In this document: positions 1 through 6,416 of the stretch, piece by piece | How the letters are laid out: the number at the start of each line of letters is the position of its first letter | Position numbering within the stretch: the stretch's first letter is position 1 | DNA from: Candidatus Bathyarchaeota archaeon | GTDB taxonomy: Archaea; Thermoproteota; Bathyarchaeia; Bathyarchaeales; Bathyarchaeaceae | Length of the DNA: 12,152 nucleotides | Assembly (NCBI GenBank): GCA_020356305.1 | Contig: CP070636.1 | Location: 1,615,278-1,627,429, forward strand | Direction: 5' to 3' | Made by a program: the position numbers and the translations under genes | Notes under the pieces: generated by a model | What the model was told of the DNA's origin: nothing | Seen by the model: the letters and a program-made list of their open reading frames with translations, nothing else | The model's database searches: none

Positions 1-1169
1 ACGATTGCCCCGTCTCCAGTTTTCAGAAACGCGGGTTTTTCTTCCACAGTCTGTCCAGTTCGTGGATCTAGTTTCTTGATCAGCTCTGAAAATCTACATG
101 CAACTTGGCCGGTGTGGGCATGGACAACTGGGGTGTAGCCGGCAGCAATGGCGGTTGGGTGATATATCACGATGATTTGTCCGATGAATTCTTTGGCGAC
201 GGTTGGTGGGTTGTCGGGGCGCCCTGCCACGTCTCCTCTTCGTACGTCACCTCTCGCTATGCCTCGAACGTTGAAACCGATGTTATCTCCGGGTTCTGCC
301 TTTGGAATCTTAACATGGTGAGTCTCGATAGATTTTACTTCTGCTTCAACGTTTGCGGGCATGAACACAAGGGTCTCACCTTCTTTCAAAACGCCAGTTT
401 CCACCCTTCCAACCGGCACAGTTCCAACTCCGGTGATTGTATAGACATCTTGTATTGGAAGACGCAGTGGTTTTTCGATGGGTTTGGGTGGCGTCTCGAA
501 GACATCTAGGGCTTCATAGAGGCTTGGTCCCTTGTACCATGGCATTTTTTCGCTTGACTTGACGAGGTTGTCGCCTGTCCATCCAGAGGTGGGCACGAAC
601 GGAACCTTCTCAACCTTATATCCGACCATTTTGAGCATTCGTGAAATCTCGTTTTTGATTTCTTCGTATCGCTCTTGCTTCCAATTGACGGATTGATCGT
701 CCATTTTGTTGACGGCAACAACCATTTGGTTTACACCTAGCGTGTAGGCGAGGAAGGCGTGTTCTCGGGTTTGCCCACCTGGTCCAATGCCTGCTTCAAA
801 CTCTCCCCGCTTCGCGGAGACGAAAAGGATAGCGGCATCGGCTTGACTCGCTCCAGTGACCATATTCTTGACAAAGTCTCGGTGTCCCGGCGCGTCAATA
901 ACAGTGAAGAAGAACTTAGGCGTCTCAAATTTCAGGAAAGCTAGGTCAATAGTGAGCCCTCGCTCTCGCTCTTCTTTAAGTTTGTCCAGAACCCACGCGT
1001 ACTTGAAGGTTTCTTTGCCCAGTTGTTTTGCTTCTTCTTCATAGACTTTGGCAACTCGTTGTTCTATTGTTCCCGATAGGTAGAATAGATGACCTACAGT
1101 GGTTGATTTTCCGTGGTCTACGTGTCCAACAACAACGAGATTGAGGTGAGGTTTAGCTGTTTTACTCAC
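1..1169 (-). CDS. tuf: Translation elongation factor 1-alpha (aEF-1A), C-terminus cut by window edge
   Basis: GTPase that delivers aminoacyl-tRNA to the ribosomal A site in the cytoplasm. The minus strand reads without a stop from GTG at 1169 to the window edge, giving about 389 residues of a protein that is normally about 430, so roughly the last 40 are missing. The G motifs are all present: GHVDHGKST (residues 15-23), the switch I threonine in GLTID (T73), DAPGH (92-96), NKMD (154-157) and TSG (194-196). The insert [17 protein letters not shown] is typical of EF-1A rather than bacterial EF-Tu. Domains II and III follow, with VGRVETG and [16 protein letters not shown]. The GTG start is supported by GGAGG 8 nt upstream and by the normal N-terminus [20 protein letters not shown]. 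The frame is intact. It is divergent from the MFS gene across a long gap. Confidence 0.97.
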   Translation of the reverse strand, partial: MSKTAKPHLNLVVVGHVDHGKSTTVGHLFYLSGTIEQRVAKVYEEEAKQLGKETFKYAWVLDKLKEERERGLTIDLAFLKFETPKFFFTVIDAPGHRDFVKNMVTGASQADAAILFVSAKRGEFEAGIGPGGQTREHAFLAYTLGVNQMVVAVNKMDDQSVNWKQERYEEIKNEISRMLKMVGYKVEKVPFVPTSGWTGDNLVKSSEKMPWYKGPSLYEALDVFETPPKPIEKPLRLPIQDVYTITGVGTVPVGRVETGVLKEGETLVFMPANVEAEVKSIETHHVKIPKAEPGDNIGFNVRGIARGDVRRGDVAGRPDNPPTVAKEFIGQIIVIYHPTAIAAGYTPVVHAHTGQVACRFSELIKKLDPRTGQTVEEKPAFLKTGDGAI

Positions 1170-1246
1170 TCTTTTTCCTCCATATATTTACTCTAAATTT
1201 TCCGCTCAATTTTTGGTGAAATTCGATTACAAAGACAGTTCGTTCG

Positions 1247-1258
1247 GTTATTTTAATC
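1247..1258 (-). promoter_or_regulatory. Possible TATA box for the aEF-1A gene
   Basis: On the minus strand this reads GATTAAAATAAC. Initiation about 25 nt downstream would give a leader of roughly 55 nt that includes the GGAGG ribosome-binding site at 1176-1180. Another AT-rich stretch at 1183-1198 lies too close to the start codon to be the TATA box. This is assigned by position and composition only. Confidence 0.3.
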
Positions 1259-1418
1259 TTATTCTACGTAGATGTAGGAGTTGGCTAGCAGGGCTAAGAT
1301 TGGACAGAAAAGATTCAAAAATTAGGGTAGCTGGTTTCATTCAGATTAGAAAGATGTTCACGCCTTCTTCTCCGCACGCAGTAGAGACATTCCCCGCAAA
1401 CTCCCCTCTGCATGCTTG

Positions 1419-1428
1419 CATATATATT
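1419..1428 (+). promoter_or_regulatory. Probable TATA box for the MFS transporter gene
   Basis: The sequence CATATATATTCC spans about 1419-1430 and fits an archaeal TATA element. Transcription would start near 1445-1450. That gives a leader of about 40 nt if translation starts at ATG 1488, or about 155 nt if it starts at ATG 1602, so the promoter position bears on the choice of start. Confidence 0.4.
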
Positions 1429-1601
1429 CCAAACATCATCTCTTTGAGAAAGCGCGTGCATTGAATGCGTTACTCGAAGCGACATTGATGGTGGCAAAAA
1501 TCTTTAGAAAGCAAAAGCAAGAAAAGCTTAAAAGGAAAAAGCCACGGAATCTTCGCAAAACGACTGAGATTGAATCGAAGCTTGCAAGGGATGCTGGACG
1601 T

Positions 1602-2945
1602 ATGGAAAATGAATCGCTAGTCAAGCTGTTGGACACTGCGCCGGTCTCGAGATTCCACTATGGCCTCTTGATCATATGCTCTCTGGCATATGCTCTCACC
1701 GGCATGGGCGTCATGCTGATATCAGTTCTGTTGACTCCCATAGGAAAGGAATGGGGGCTTAGTCCCGTAACGAAGGGAATGTTGGCGAGTGCTGGATACG
1801 TTGGCATGTTTTTTGGTGCCATAGGCTGCGGCTTCCTCGCAGACCTTGTTGGACGCAAGAAGACGCTTCTCTTCACTATTGTCCTATCCTCTATCTTCAC
1901 AGCTCTTTGCGCTGTGGCATGGGATGTGTCTTCTATGGCTGTCTTACGTTTTTTGGCTGGAATAGGTTTGGGAGGAGCTCTGCCACAGCCCGGCGTATAT
2001 GTATCTGAATACACCCCTGCGAAGTACAGAGGAAGATTCTTAGGAATCACTGAGACATCTTGGGTCTACGGAGTTCTGCTTGGTCTGTTTTCCGGCTGGT
2101 TGCTGGTTGAACCGTTTGGATGGCGCATAGTCTTTCTCGTAGCCCTCGTTTCTCTCATTCTTGTCCCATCGATTTTCTGGGTCATTCCAGAATCGATTCG
2201 CTACTTGGAGGAGAAGAGACAGCGTAGAGAGGCCGCTGAAATTCTGAGAAAGCGTGGGCTTACATCCGTTGCTGTCACCAGCAAGAAATCAGAAGTGGGC
2301 CTACACAAAAAACATGGGGGCAGATTGTTGGTCAAGTCGGCTTTGAGAGAAATGTGGTCTTCATCCTACTGGAAAAGGACAGCTGTACTCTGGATTCTAT
2401 GGATCGTCTTGGTCTACACGTATCATGGGATATTCATTTGGCTTCCTTCAATATATGCGACGGAGCTAGGATTTCCAGAGGTCAGAGCCATATGGTTCGT
2501 AATGGTTGTGACGTTGTTTCAGATACCGGGTTACTATAGCGCCACCTTCCTTCTTGATCGTTTTGGCAGGAAACCCGTTTTGATAGGTTACCTAGCCTTG
2601 GCCGGAGTGGGAAGCTATCTGCTCGGATTCTCTGGAGATGTCAGCTCCATTCTAGTCTGGAGTTCAGTGATCTCCTTCTTCAACCTAGGCGCCTGGGCTG
2701 GCCTCTACACGTACACTCCGGAGCTCTATCCGACAAGAATGAGGGGTTCAGGCTCAGGGGTGGCAGCGAGCCTTGGACGGTTTGCAGGAATATTTGCTCC
2801 CACGATTACGCCTTTACTCTTAGTGTCTGCGGGGCTCTGGTTGCCATTCGCGGTCTTCGCCTTGGCTCATGGGGCAGCCGCCTTGTCCGTCGCAGTTCTT
2901 GGAACGGAAACGAAGGGAAGAATCCTAGAAGAAATAGCGGAATAG
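1602..2945 (+). CDS. MFS transporter, metabolite:H+ symporter type
   Basis: Twelve-helix major facilitator in the cytoplasmic membrane, likely a proton-coupled carrier of a small organic acid or similar metabolite. From ATG 1602 it has 447 residues, normal for the family. Visible motifs are GFLADLVGRKK between helices 2 and 3 (77-87), RFLAGIGLGGALPQP leading to EYTP (117-139), PESIRYL before the central loop (196-202), a second copy LLDRFGRKP (317-325), ELYPTRMRG (374-382) and the C-terminal TETKGR (435-440). The pattern resembles the sugar-porter, aromatic-acid and NiaP-like families; the substrate cannot be read from sequence. ATG 1602 gives the usual short lead-in (LLDTAPVSRFHY) before helix 1. 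ATG 1488 is also in frame and would add 38 mostly basic residues. The gene stands alone and is followed by T-rich tracts. Confidence 0.9.
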   Translation: MENESLVKLLDTAPVSRFHYGLLIICSLAYALTGMGVMLISVLLTPIGKEWGLSPVTKGMLASAGYVGMFFGAIGCGFLADLVGRKKTLLFTIVLSSIFTALCAVAWDVSSMAVLRFLAGIGLGGALPQPGVYVSEYTPAKYRGRFLGITETSWVYGVLLGLFSGWLLVEPFGWRIVFLVALVSLILVPSIFWVIPESIRYLEEKRQRREAAEILRKRGLTSVAVTSKKSEVGLHKKHGGRLLVKSALREMWSSSYWKRTAVLWILWIVLVYTYHGIFIWLPSIYATELGFPEVRAIWFVMVVTLFQIPGYYSATFLLDRFGRKPVLIGYLALAGVGSYLLGFSGDVSSILVWSSVISFFNLGAWAGLYTYTPELYPTRMRGSGSGVAASLGRFAGIFAPTITPLLLVSAGLWLPFAVFALAHGAAALSVAVLGTETKGRILEEIAE

Positions 2946-3341
2946 TATACCTCCAAGATGCACGCGCAACTAAGTTTTCTTTCCACGTTTCTTCTTCCAC
3001 GGTTTTTTTTGACTAGAATACCTTAAACCAAGCTTCTTTCCACGTTCTTTCGGGGGAGAGAGAGCATGCGTGCTTCCATCCATAATTTCAATTAGAGATA
3101 CAAGGAAAACATGGGTAAGATATGCATGCTCTAGAGGGTATCAACAAAGCTATCCCATAGGCGACCTAAGTACCTTGTCAAAGGTGTTATTTTTTGGCAC
3201 TCATTTCCGTTGCGAGCGCATGTGCTTGATTTCCAGTCAATATTCTGAATTTATATGCATGCATGCTCGGAGACCACCTATATTCCTTCTAGCAGAGTTG
3301 CCAGAAAATCGTTAACAAAGTGAGAAATGCAACAACCCGAA
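2946..3341. other. Convergent intergenic region, no gene recognised
   Basis: About 395 bp lie between the ends of the MFS gene and the eL37 gene. Apart from the T tracts at its left end it contains several GCATGC-type palindromes: 3065-3070, 3123-3128 and a longer TATGCATGCATGC at about 3253-3265. TATGCATGC occurs at 3121 and again at about 3253. An open frame at 3070-3315 (81 codons) has no start with a ribosome-binding site and no family resemblance, so I do not call it. I searched by eye for the tRNA T-loop motif, RNase P RNA and SRP RNA signatures and found none. Confidence 0.5.
2973..3010 (+). terminator. T-rich terminator after the MFS gene
   Basis: Downstream of the stop at 2945 come three successive pyrimidine/T tracts, around 2974-2981, 2988-2998 and an eight-T run at 3003-3010. 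There is no convincing hairpin. Archaeal termination commonly uses U-rich tracts read by aCPSF1, which this window also encodes. Confidence 0.55.
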
Positions 3342-3539
3342 CTAGCGGAGTCTTTCCCTCATCAGGTTCTTAGTCTGCCATGAGTATCGCTTGATCTTAG
3401 CAGACTCTCCATAGCCGCAGGCCGCGCACCGTTTTTTCTTGACGTTGTATCCTCTTCTGCCACATCGTCTGCATCGGAGGTGAAGGGTTTTTCCCATGCG
3501 CCTTCCAAAAGAGGAAGTTCCCTTACTTGTTTTTCCCAA
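3342..3539 (-). CDS. rpl37e: Large ribosomal subunit protein eL37
   Basis: Small zinc-ribbon protein of the archaeal and eukaryotic 50S/60S subunit that binds 23S rRNA. It has 65 residues, the usual archaeal size is about 60. Four cysteines form CX2C-X11-CX2C (C23, C26, C38, C41), ligating one zinc. The N-terminus GKTSKGTSSFGRR, the CRRCGRRGYN segment and the C-terminal KRYSWQTKN are characteristic. The start is TTG at 3539 with GGTGA 7 nt upstream; that ribosome-binding site overlaps the stop codon of the LSm gene, and the genes are 7 nt apart, which indicates co-transcription and probably coupled translation. Confidence 0.97.
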   Translation of the reverse strand: MGKTSKGTSSFGRRMGKTLHLRCRRCGRRGYNVKKKRCAACGYGESAKIKRYSWQTKNLMRERLR

Positions 3540-3546
3540 AGGAACT

Positions 3547-3774
3547 TCACCTTGGGGGTGGAGAAATCAGAATTACGTTGTCTCCTCGAACGATGATTAC
3601 TCCCAGTTTTTTCACGTTCTCCGGATCTGTTGTGTCCTCTGTCTCTTCAAGCACCAGATTAAGATGTTGATCAAACCCCTTCAGTTTTCCTCTCAGACTC
3701 TTTCCACCTCTGAGTCGAACAAGAACGACTTTTCCAAGACTCTCCTCCAGAATTTGAGTAGTCATCTCGCTCAT
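3547..3774 (-). CDS. Archaeal Sm-like RNA-binding protein (LSm)
   Basis: A 75-residue Lsm/SmAP protein expected to form a heptameric ring that binds U-rich single-stranded RNA. Sm1 covers about residues 10-45, with RGGKSLRGKLKGFDQHLNLVLE carrying the RNA-contacting D35 and N39. Sm2 is IVRGDNVILIS (61-71) with R63-G64-D65. The variable linker between them is short and acidic. ATG 3774 is preceded by GAGAGGA at a good distance; a second ATG four codons in is possible but less well placed. It is the first gene of an operon with eL37, an arrangement found widely in archaea, and its promoter at about 3809-3816 sits against the divergent PUA gene. Confidence 0.96.
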   Translation of the reverse strand: MSEMTTQILEESLGKVVLVRLRGGKSLRGKLKGFDQHLNLVLEETEDTTDPENVKKLGVIIVRGDNVILISPPPR

Positions 3775-3777
3775 GCT

Positions 3778-4368
3778 TTGTCCTCTCGCTCGCCTTCTCC
3801 TCTATGCGCTTTTATAGGTGCCTATGTCCATAATTTAAGGTTATCCATCAAACAACAATCTCGGCGGTGTCTGAAAACGGCTGCTAGGCGACATTTCTTA
3901 AGGGAAAAGGACGCTAGGAAGCTTCTCATTGAACTTTCTCAAAGGTTAAAGGTGGATCCTGAAAAGCTGGTTGGGTTTAAGCCACGCATCGAGGTGACTG
4001 AGACTCCAACGGCTAGGCTTTTCATCGTTGACGGGAGCCCGTTGTTTGCGAGATCTGAGGGCATCTTCTTACCAACGTTGATCTCAGATGGAGTTTTTCT
4101 TCTTCTTCCTAAAATCATTGTTGACATGGGCGCCGTTCCCCACATTTGCAGTGGCGCCGATTTGATGGCTCCGGGAATTGTTAGGATTGATGGGAATTTC
4201 AACACCGACGATCTTCTTCTCATCGCCGATGAGCGTCACGGTAAGCCGTTGGCGATAGGTGTTGCCTTACTCGATTCACATACCATGGGAAAAGTCAAAC
4301 ATGGAAAAGTTGTGAAGAACATCCATTATGTGGGTGACAGGCTTTGGAAGATACTGAAGGAGATCTAA
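3778..4368 (+). CDS. Pre-PUA/PUA domain RNA-binding protein (MCT-1/Tma20-like), start uncertain
   Basis: Probable RNA-binding protein of the archaeal MCT-1-like family, which in eukaryotes acts with the ribosome in initiation and recycling; the archaeal role is not settled. The conserved part begins at RRHFLREKDARKLL (pre-PUA, from about 3886) and leads to the PUA domain, whose VDMGAVPHICSGADLMAPGI core lies around 4117-4176 and which ends with GKVKHGKVVKNIHYVGDRLW. The frame is intact to the stop at 4368. The start is a problem: the family normally begins just before RHFL, but there is no in-frame ATG, GTG or TTG between 3781 and that point. TTG 3778 (196 residues) is the nearest canonical codon; CTG 3871 (165 residues) fits the family length better but CTG starts are rare; ATG 3664 would run antisense through LSm. 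Confidence 0.85.
   Translation: MSSRSPSPLCAFIGAYVHNLRLSIKQQSRRCLKTAARRHFLREKDARKLLIELSQRLKVDPEKLVGFKPRIEVTETPTARLFIVDGSPLFARSEGIFLPTLISDGVFLLLPKIIVDMGAVPHICSGADLMAPGIVRIDGNFNTDDLLLIADERHGKPLAIGVALLDSHTMGKVKHGKVVKNIHYVGDRLWKILKEI
3809..3816 (-). promoter_or_regulatory. TATA box of the LSm-eL37 operon
   Basis: The minus strand reads TATAAAAG, a strong archaeal TATA element. Initiation about 25 nt downstream falls near 3786-3790, leaving a short leader that just includes the GAGAGGA ribosome-binding site (3781-3787) before ATG 3774. The spacing is self-consistent. Confidence 0.65.
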
Positions 4369-4411
4369 GGAAACCCTGTTGTTTCAGTCTTTTCCCAAGC
4401 CATCTGGAGTC

Positions 4412-5110
4412 CTAAACAATCAGGACAAGACCGCTCCAGGTGAGTTTTTCGGGGGAAGCCATTTTGAGTTCCAGTCCGATGTTTCTATAAGTTGTGTATA
4501 TGTCTATCCCACTCGCTTCCACTGAAGGCCTAGCCGCATATGGGTGCTTGCAGGGCGACTTTGTGTCACACCCATAAGGATTGGCTGGGTCCCAACATAA
4601 ATAACAGGTTGAAGCTACGTATCCTGTTGCGAAGAAATAGCCTCTATTGTGTGCCTGACGCTCAGCTTCCATCACGATGTCGTGTAATTTCAGCCATAGG
4701 GGATATTGGATTTTGTGTTCCCATTCGACGGTCTTTGGCTCTAGGCACCATTTCCATAAGGGTACGCCTTCCCGTTGAATATGATCCCAGTATTCTTTTG
4801 GTAGGGTCGTTGTTACCTCTAAAAGAAGTGCACGTTCATATTTCGAGACGATTTTCCTCGTTTCTTCAGCGATGGGAGAGAACGGTGGACACATGTGACA
4901 CTGCCCATACATTTCGCAGGGAGGAATCGTGCATTTCAGTGTCACTCTTTCGTCAACAGCTATTTTTGATGCTTCAATGAGTTTGGCAAGGCTTGCGCCT
5001 TTCTTGATGGCAATGTCGCAGATTTGCTTCATATCTCTTTCGAAACCTTCTATGTCCTCTTTGACGATCTCCCATGTGTGCCTAGGATGAACAGGTTTGT
5101 ACCTTGTCAA
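4412..5110 (-). CDS. DUF2284 family cysteine-rich metal-binding protein
   Basis: A 232-residue protein recognised as the DUF2284 family of predicted metal-binding proteins; the biochemical function is not established. Eight of its cysteines fall in two groups: C60, C65, C71, C74 (CX4CX5CX2C, ending CHMCPPFSP) and C169, C172, C181, C187 (CX2CX8CX5C, in a segment ending KHPYAARPSVEASGID). Two sets of four suggest two Fe-S clusters, as in a small electron carrier. No membrane segment is visible. The start is TTG 5110, backed by AGGAGGTTGAT 3 nt upstream. It has its own promoter but lies 116 bp after the Fe-ADH/methyltransferase operon on the same strand. Members of this family are often found near corrinoid methyltransferase genes, which supports a link to that operon; this link is inference. 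Confidence 0.85.
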   Translation of the reverse strand: MTRYKPVHPRHTWEIVKEDIEGFERDMKQICDIAIKKGASLAKLIEASKIAVDERVTLKCTIPPCEMYGQCHMCPPFSPIAEETRKIVSKYERALLLEVTTTLPKEYWDHIQREGVPLWKWCLEPKTVEWEHKIQYPLWLKLHDIVMEAERQAHNRGYFFATGYVASTCYLCWDPANPYGCDTKSPCKHPYAARPSVEASGIDIYTTYRNIGLELKMASPEKLTWSGLVLIV

Positions 5111-5113
5111 TTC

Positions 5114-5124
5114 ATCAACCTCCT
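5114..5124 (-). promoter_or_regulatory. Strong ribosome-binding site for the DUF2284 gene
   Basis: The minus strand reads AGGAGGTTGAT just upstream of TTG 5110. It is close to a full complement of the archaeal 16S rRNA 3' end and decides in favour of the TTG start, since the nearby ATG in another frame stops after one more codon. Confidence 0.75.
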
Positions 5125-5152
5125 ATTTATTTTAATCAGCTAGCCCATCTTC

Positions 5153-5163
5153 CATATAAAACT
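5153..5163 (-). promoter_or_regulatory. Probable TATA box for the DUF2284 gene
   Basis: The minus strand reads AGTTTTATATG. Transcription about 25 nt downstream would start near 5130, giving a leader of about 20 nt that includes the ribosome-binding site. This suggests the gene can be expressed apart from the dehydrogenase operon upstream. Confidence 0.5.
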
Positions 5164-5226
5164 TAACATTAAACTAGCGGTTTACATTGCAGCTTTTCTA
5201 TTGTGCCTGAGTCCCAGACAACTCGT

Positions 5227-6396
5227 TCAATAGGCTTTTTCATACAACGCTCTCAACTGCTCTTCTGAAACCTCTCTAGGGTTTCCAGACTTGTTTGCCC
5301 ACTTGCATGCTATTTCCATTAGCGCGGGTATGTCTTTCCTTTGTACACCCACTTCTCTCAGGGCTTGAGGCAATCCGACATTCTTCGACAACTCTTTTGC
5401 AGCCGACACCGACTTTTTTGAGGCTTGATTCACATTCAAGTTCTTCACGTCTTCTCCCATGAGCTCTGCTATTTTCGCAAATTTCTCCCGATTGGCATTC
5501 AAGTTGAATTCCATGACTTGAGGCAACATCAATGCGTTTGTGATGCCATGGGGTATCCTGTAAAATCCTCCCATTGCCTCTGCCATTGTGTGCACAATTC
5601 CTAGGGATGAGTTTGAGAAGGCTGATCCAGCCATGAAACTTGCTAGGATCATGTTCGTCCTTGCTTCAATGTTTTCACCATCTTTCACAGCGGTTCTGAG
5701 GTTTTCGGCAATGAGCTTTATCGCTTGAACCGAGAAAGCATCAGTCAGCGGGTTCGCGTATATGGAAACGTAGGCTTCTATCGCGTGAGTGAATGCATCC
5801 ATTCCCGTAGCTGCTGTCAGAGTCGGTGGCATGGTCCTAGTCATGTTTGGATCCAGTATGGCAACGTCTGCAATCAATTTTGGATCCGCAGCACCGGTCT
5901 TCAACTTTCTTTTTGTATCTATGAATACTGCCCACTGCGAAGCCTCGCTTCCTGTGCCCGCTGTTGTCGGTATAGCAATTAGGGGGAGAAGTTTTCGGAT
6001 TGGTCTAGGATTTTCTATACCGTCTTCATAGTCTAGTATAGGCGCTCCATTCATGGATACAATATTCGCGCATTTTGCAGTGTCCATGACGCTGCCACCG
6101 CCCACAGCGATCAGAAGGTCAACATCCTCAGCTTTTTCCAGAGTCTCTAAAGCTTTTTCAATTGATTCAACTGTGGGTTCAGGCTCTGTCTCATCAAAAA
6201 TCGAAGTTTTCGTCACCTTTGATCTGAGCTTTTCTATGAGAGGAGCCACTAAACCAACTTTGGCCACTCCCTTGTCAGTGACGATTAACACATGGGAAGC
6301 ATTGAAGGCTTTGACTGCTTCTCTTGCCTTATTCACGGCTCCAACGCCGAAGTATGTTTTCTTGGGCATATCTAGCCTGGAAGCATATTCACTCAT
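5227..6396 (-). CDS. Iron-containing alcohol dehydrogenase (group III)
   Basis: NAD(P)-dependent oxidoreductase that interconverts an alcohol and an aldehyde or ketone, in the cytoplasm. It has 389 residues, typical for the family. The nucleotide-binding GGGSVMDTAK lies at 99-108 and IPTTAGTGSEAS at 142-153. The four metal ligands are visible: D200 and H204 in GMDAFTHAIEAY, H269 in GIVHTMAEAM and H283 in YRIPHG, with the 14-residue spacing between the last two as in FucO-type enzymes. The substrate cannot be predicted. ATG 6396 is preferred: it gives the usual N-terminus and follows the methyltransferase stop by 20 nt with an AGGA upstream, whereas an earlier in-frame ATG at 6459 would overlap the upstream gene by about 40 nt. 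It is the second gene of an operon with the MttB-like gene. Confidence 0.94.
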   Translation of the reverse strand: MSEYASRLDMPKKTYFGVGAVNKAREAVKAFNASHVLIVTDKGVAKVGLVAPLIEKLRSKVTKTSIFDETEPEPTVESIEKALETLEKAEDVDLLIAVGGGSVMDTAKCANIVSMNGAPILDYEDGIENPRPIRKLLPLIAIPTTAGTGSEASQWAVFIDTKRKLKTGAADPKLIADVAILDPNMTRTMPPTLTAATGMDAFTHAIEAYVSIYANPLTDAFSVQAIKLIAENLRTAVKDGENIEARTNMILASFMAGSAFSNSSLGIVHTMAEAMGGFYRIPHGITNALMLPQVMEFNLNANREKFAKIAELMGEDVKNLNVNQASKKSVSAAKELSKNVGLPQALREVGVQRKDIPALMEIACKWANKSGNPREVSEEQLRALYEKAY

Positions 6397-6416
6397 AGGT
6401 AAGCATCCTTTATTGG

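Larger units (their letters stand above)
1170..1601. other. Divergent intergenic region between aEF-1A and the MFS gene
   Basis: This stretch of about 430 bp holds the leader and promoter of aEF-1A on the left and the probable promoter of the transporter on the right. I see no tRNA-like or other structured RNA. From 1488 to 1601 the reading frame of the transporter is open and encodes a strongly basic stretch rich in Lys and Arg, which could be a real N-terminal extension if ATG 1488 is used. Short open frames between 1213 and 1497 on either strand lack family features and look like chance. Confidence 0.6.

Noticed and set aside
105..1044. Open frames on the plus strand and in other minus frames opposite the start region of aEF-1A
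   Set aside because: They lie antisense or out of frame to an intact, strongly conserved EF-1A reading frame.
3070..3315. Open frame of 81 codons on the plus strand in the gap before eL37
   Set aside because: No start codon with a ribosome-binding site, no recognisable motif or membrane segment, and the composition matches the non-coding surroundings.
1170..3341. tRNA, RNase P RNA, SRP RNA or C/D box RNA in the non-coding gaps
   Set aside because: No T-loop GGTTCRANNCC motif, cloverleaf arms, or paired C and D boxes could be found by eye on either strand.
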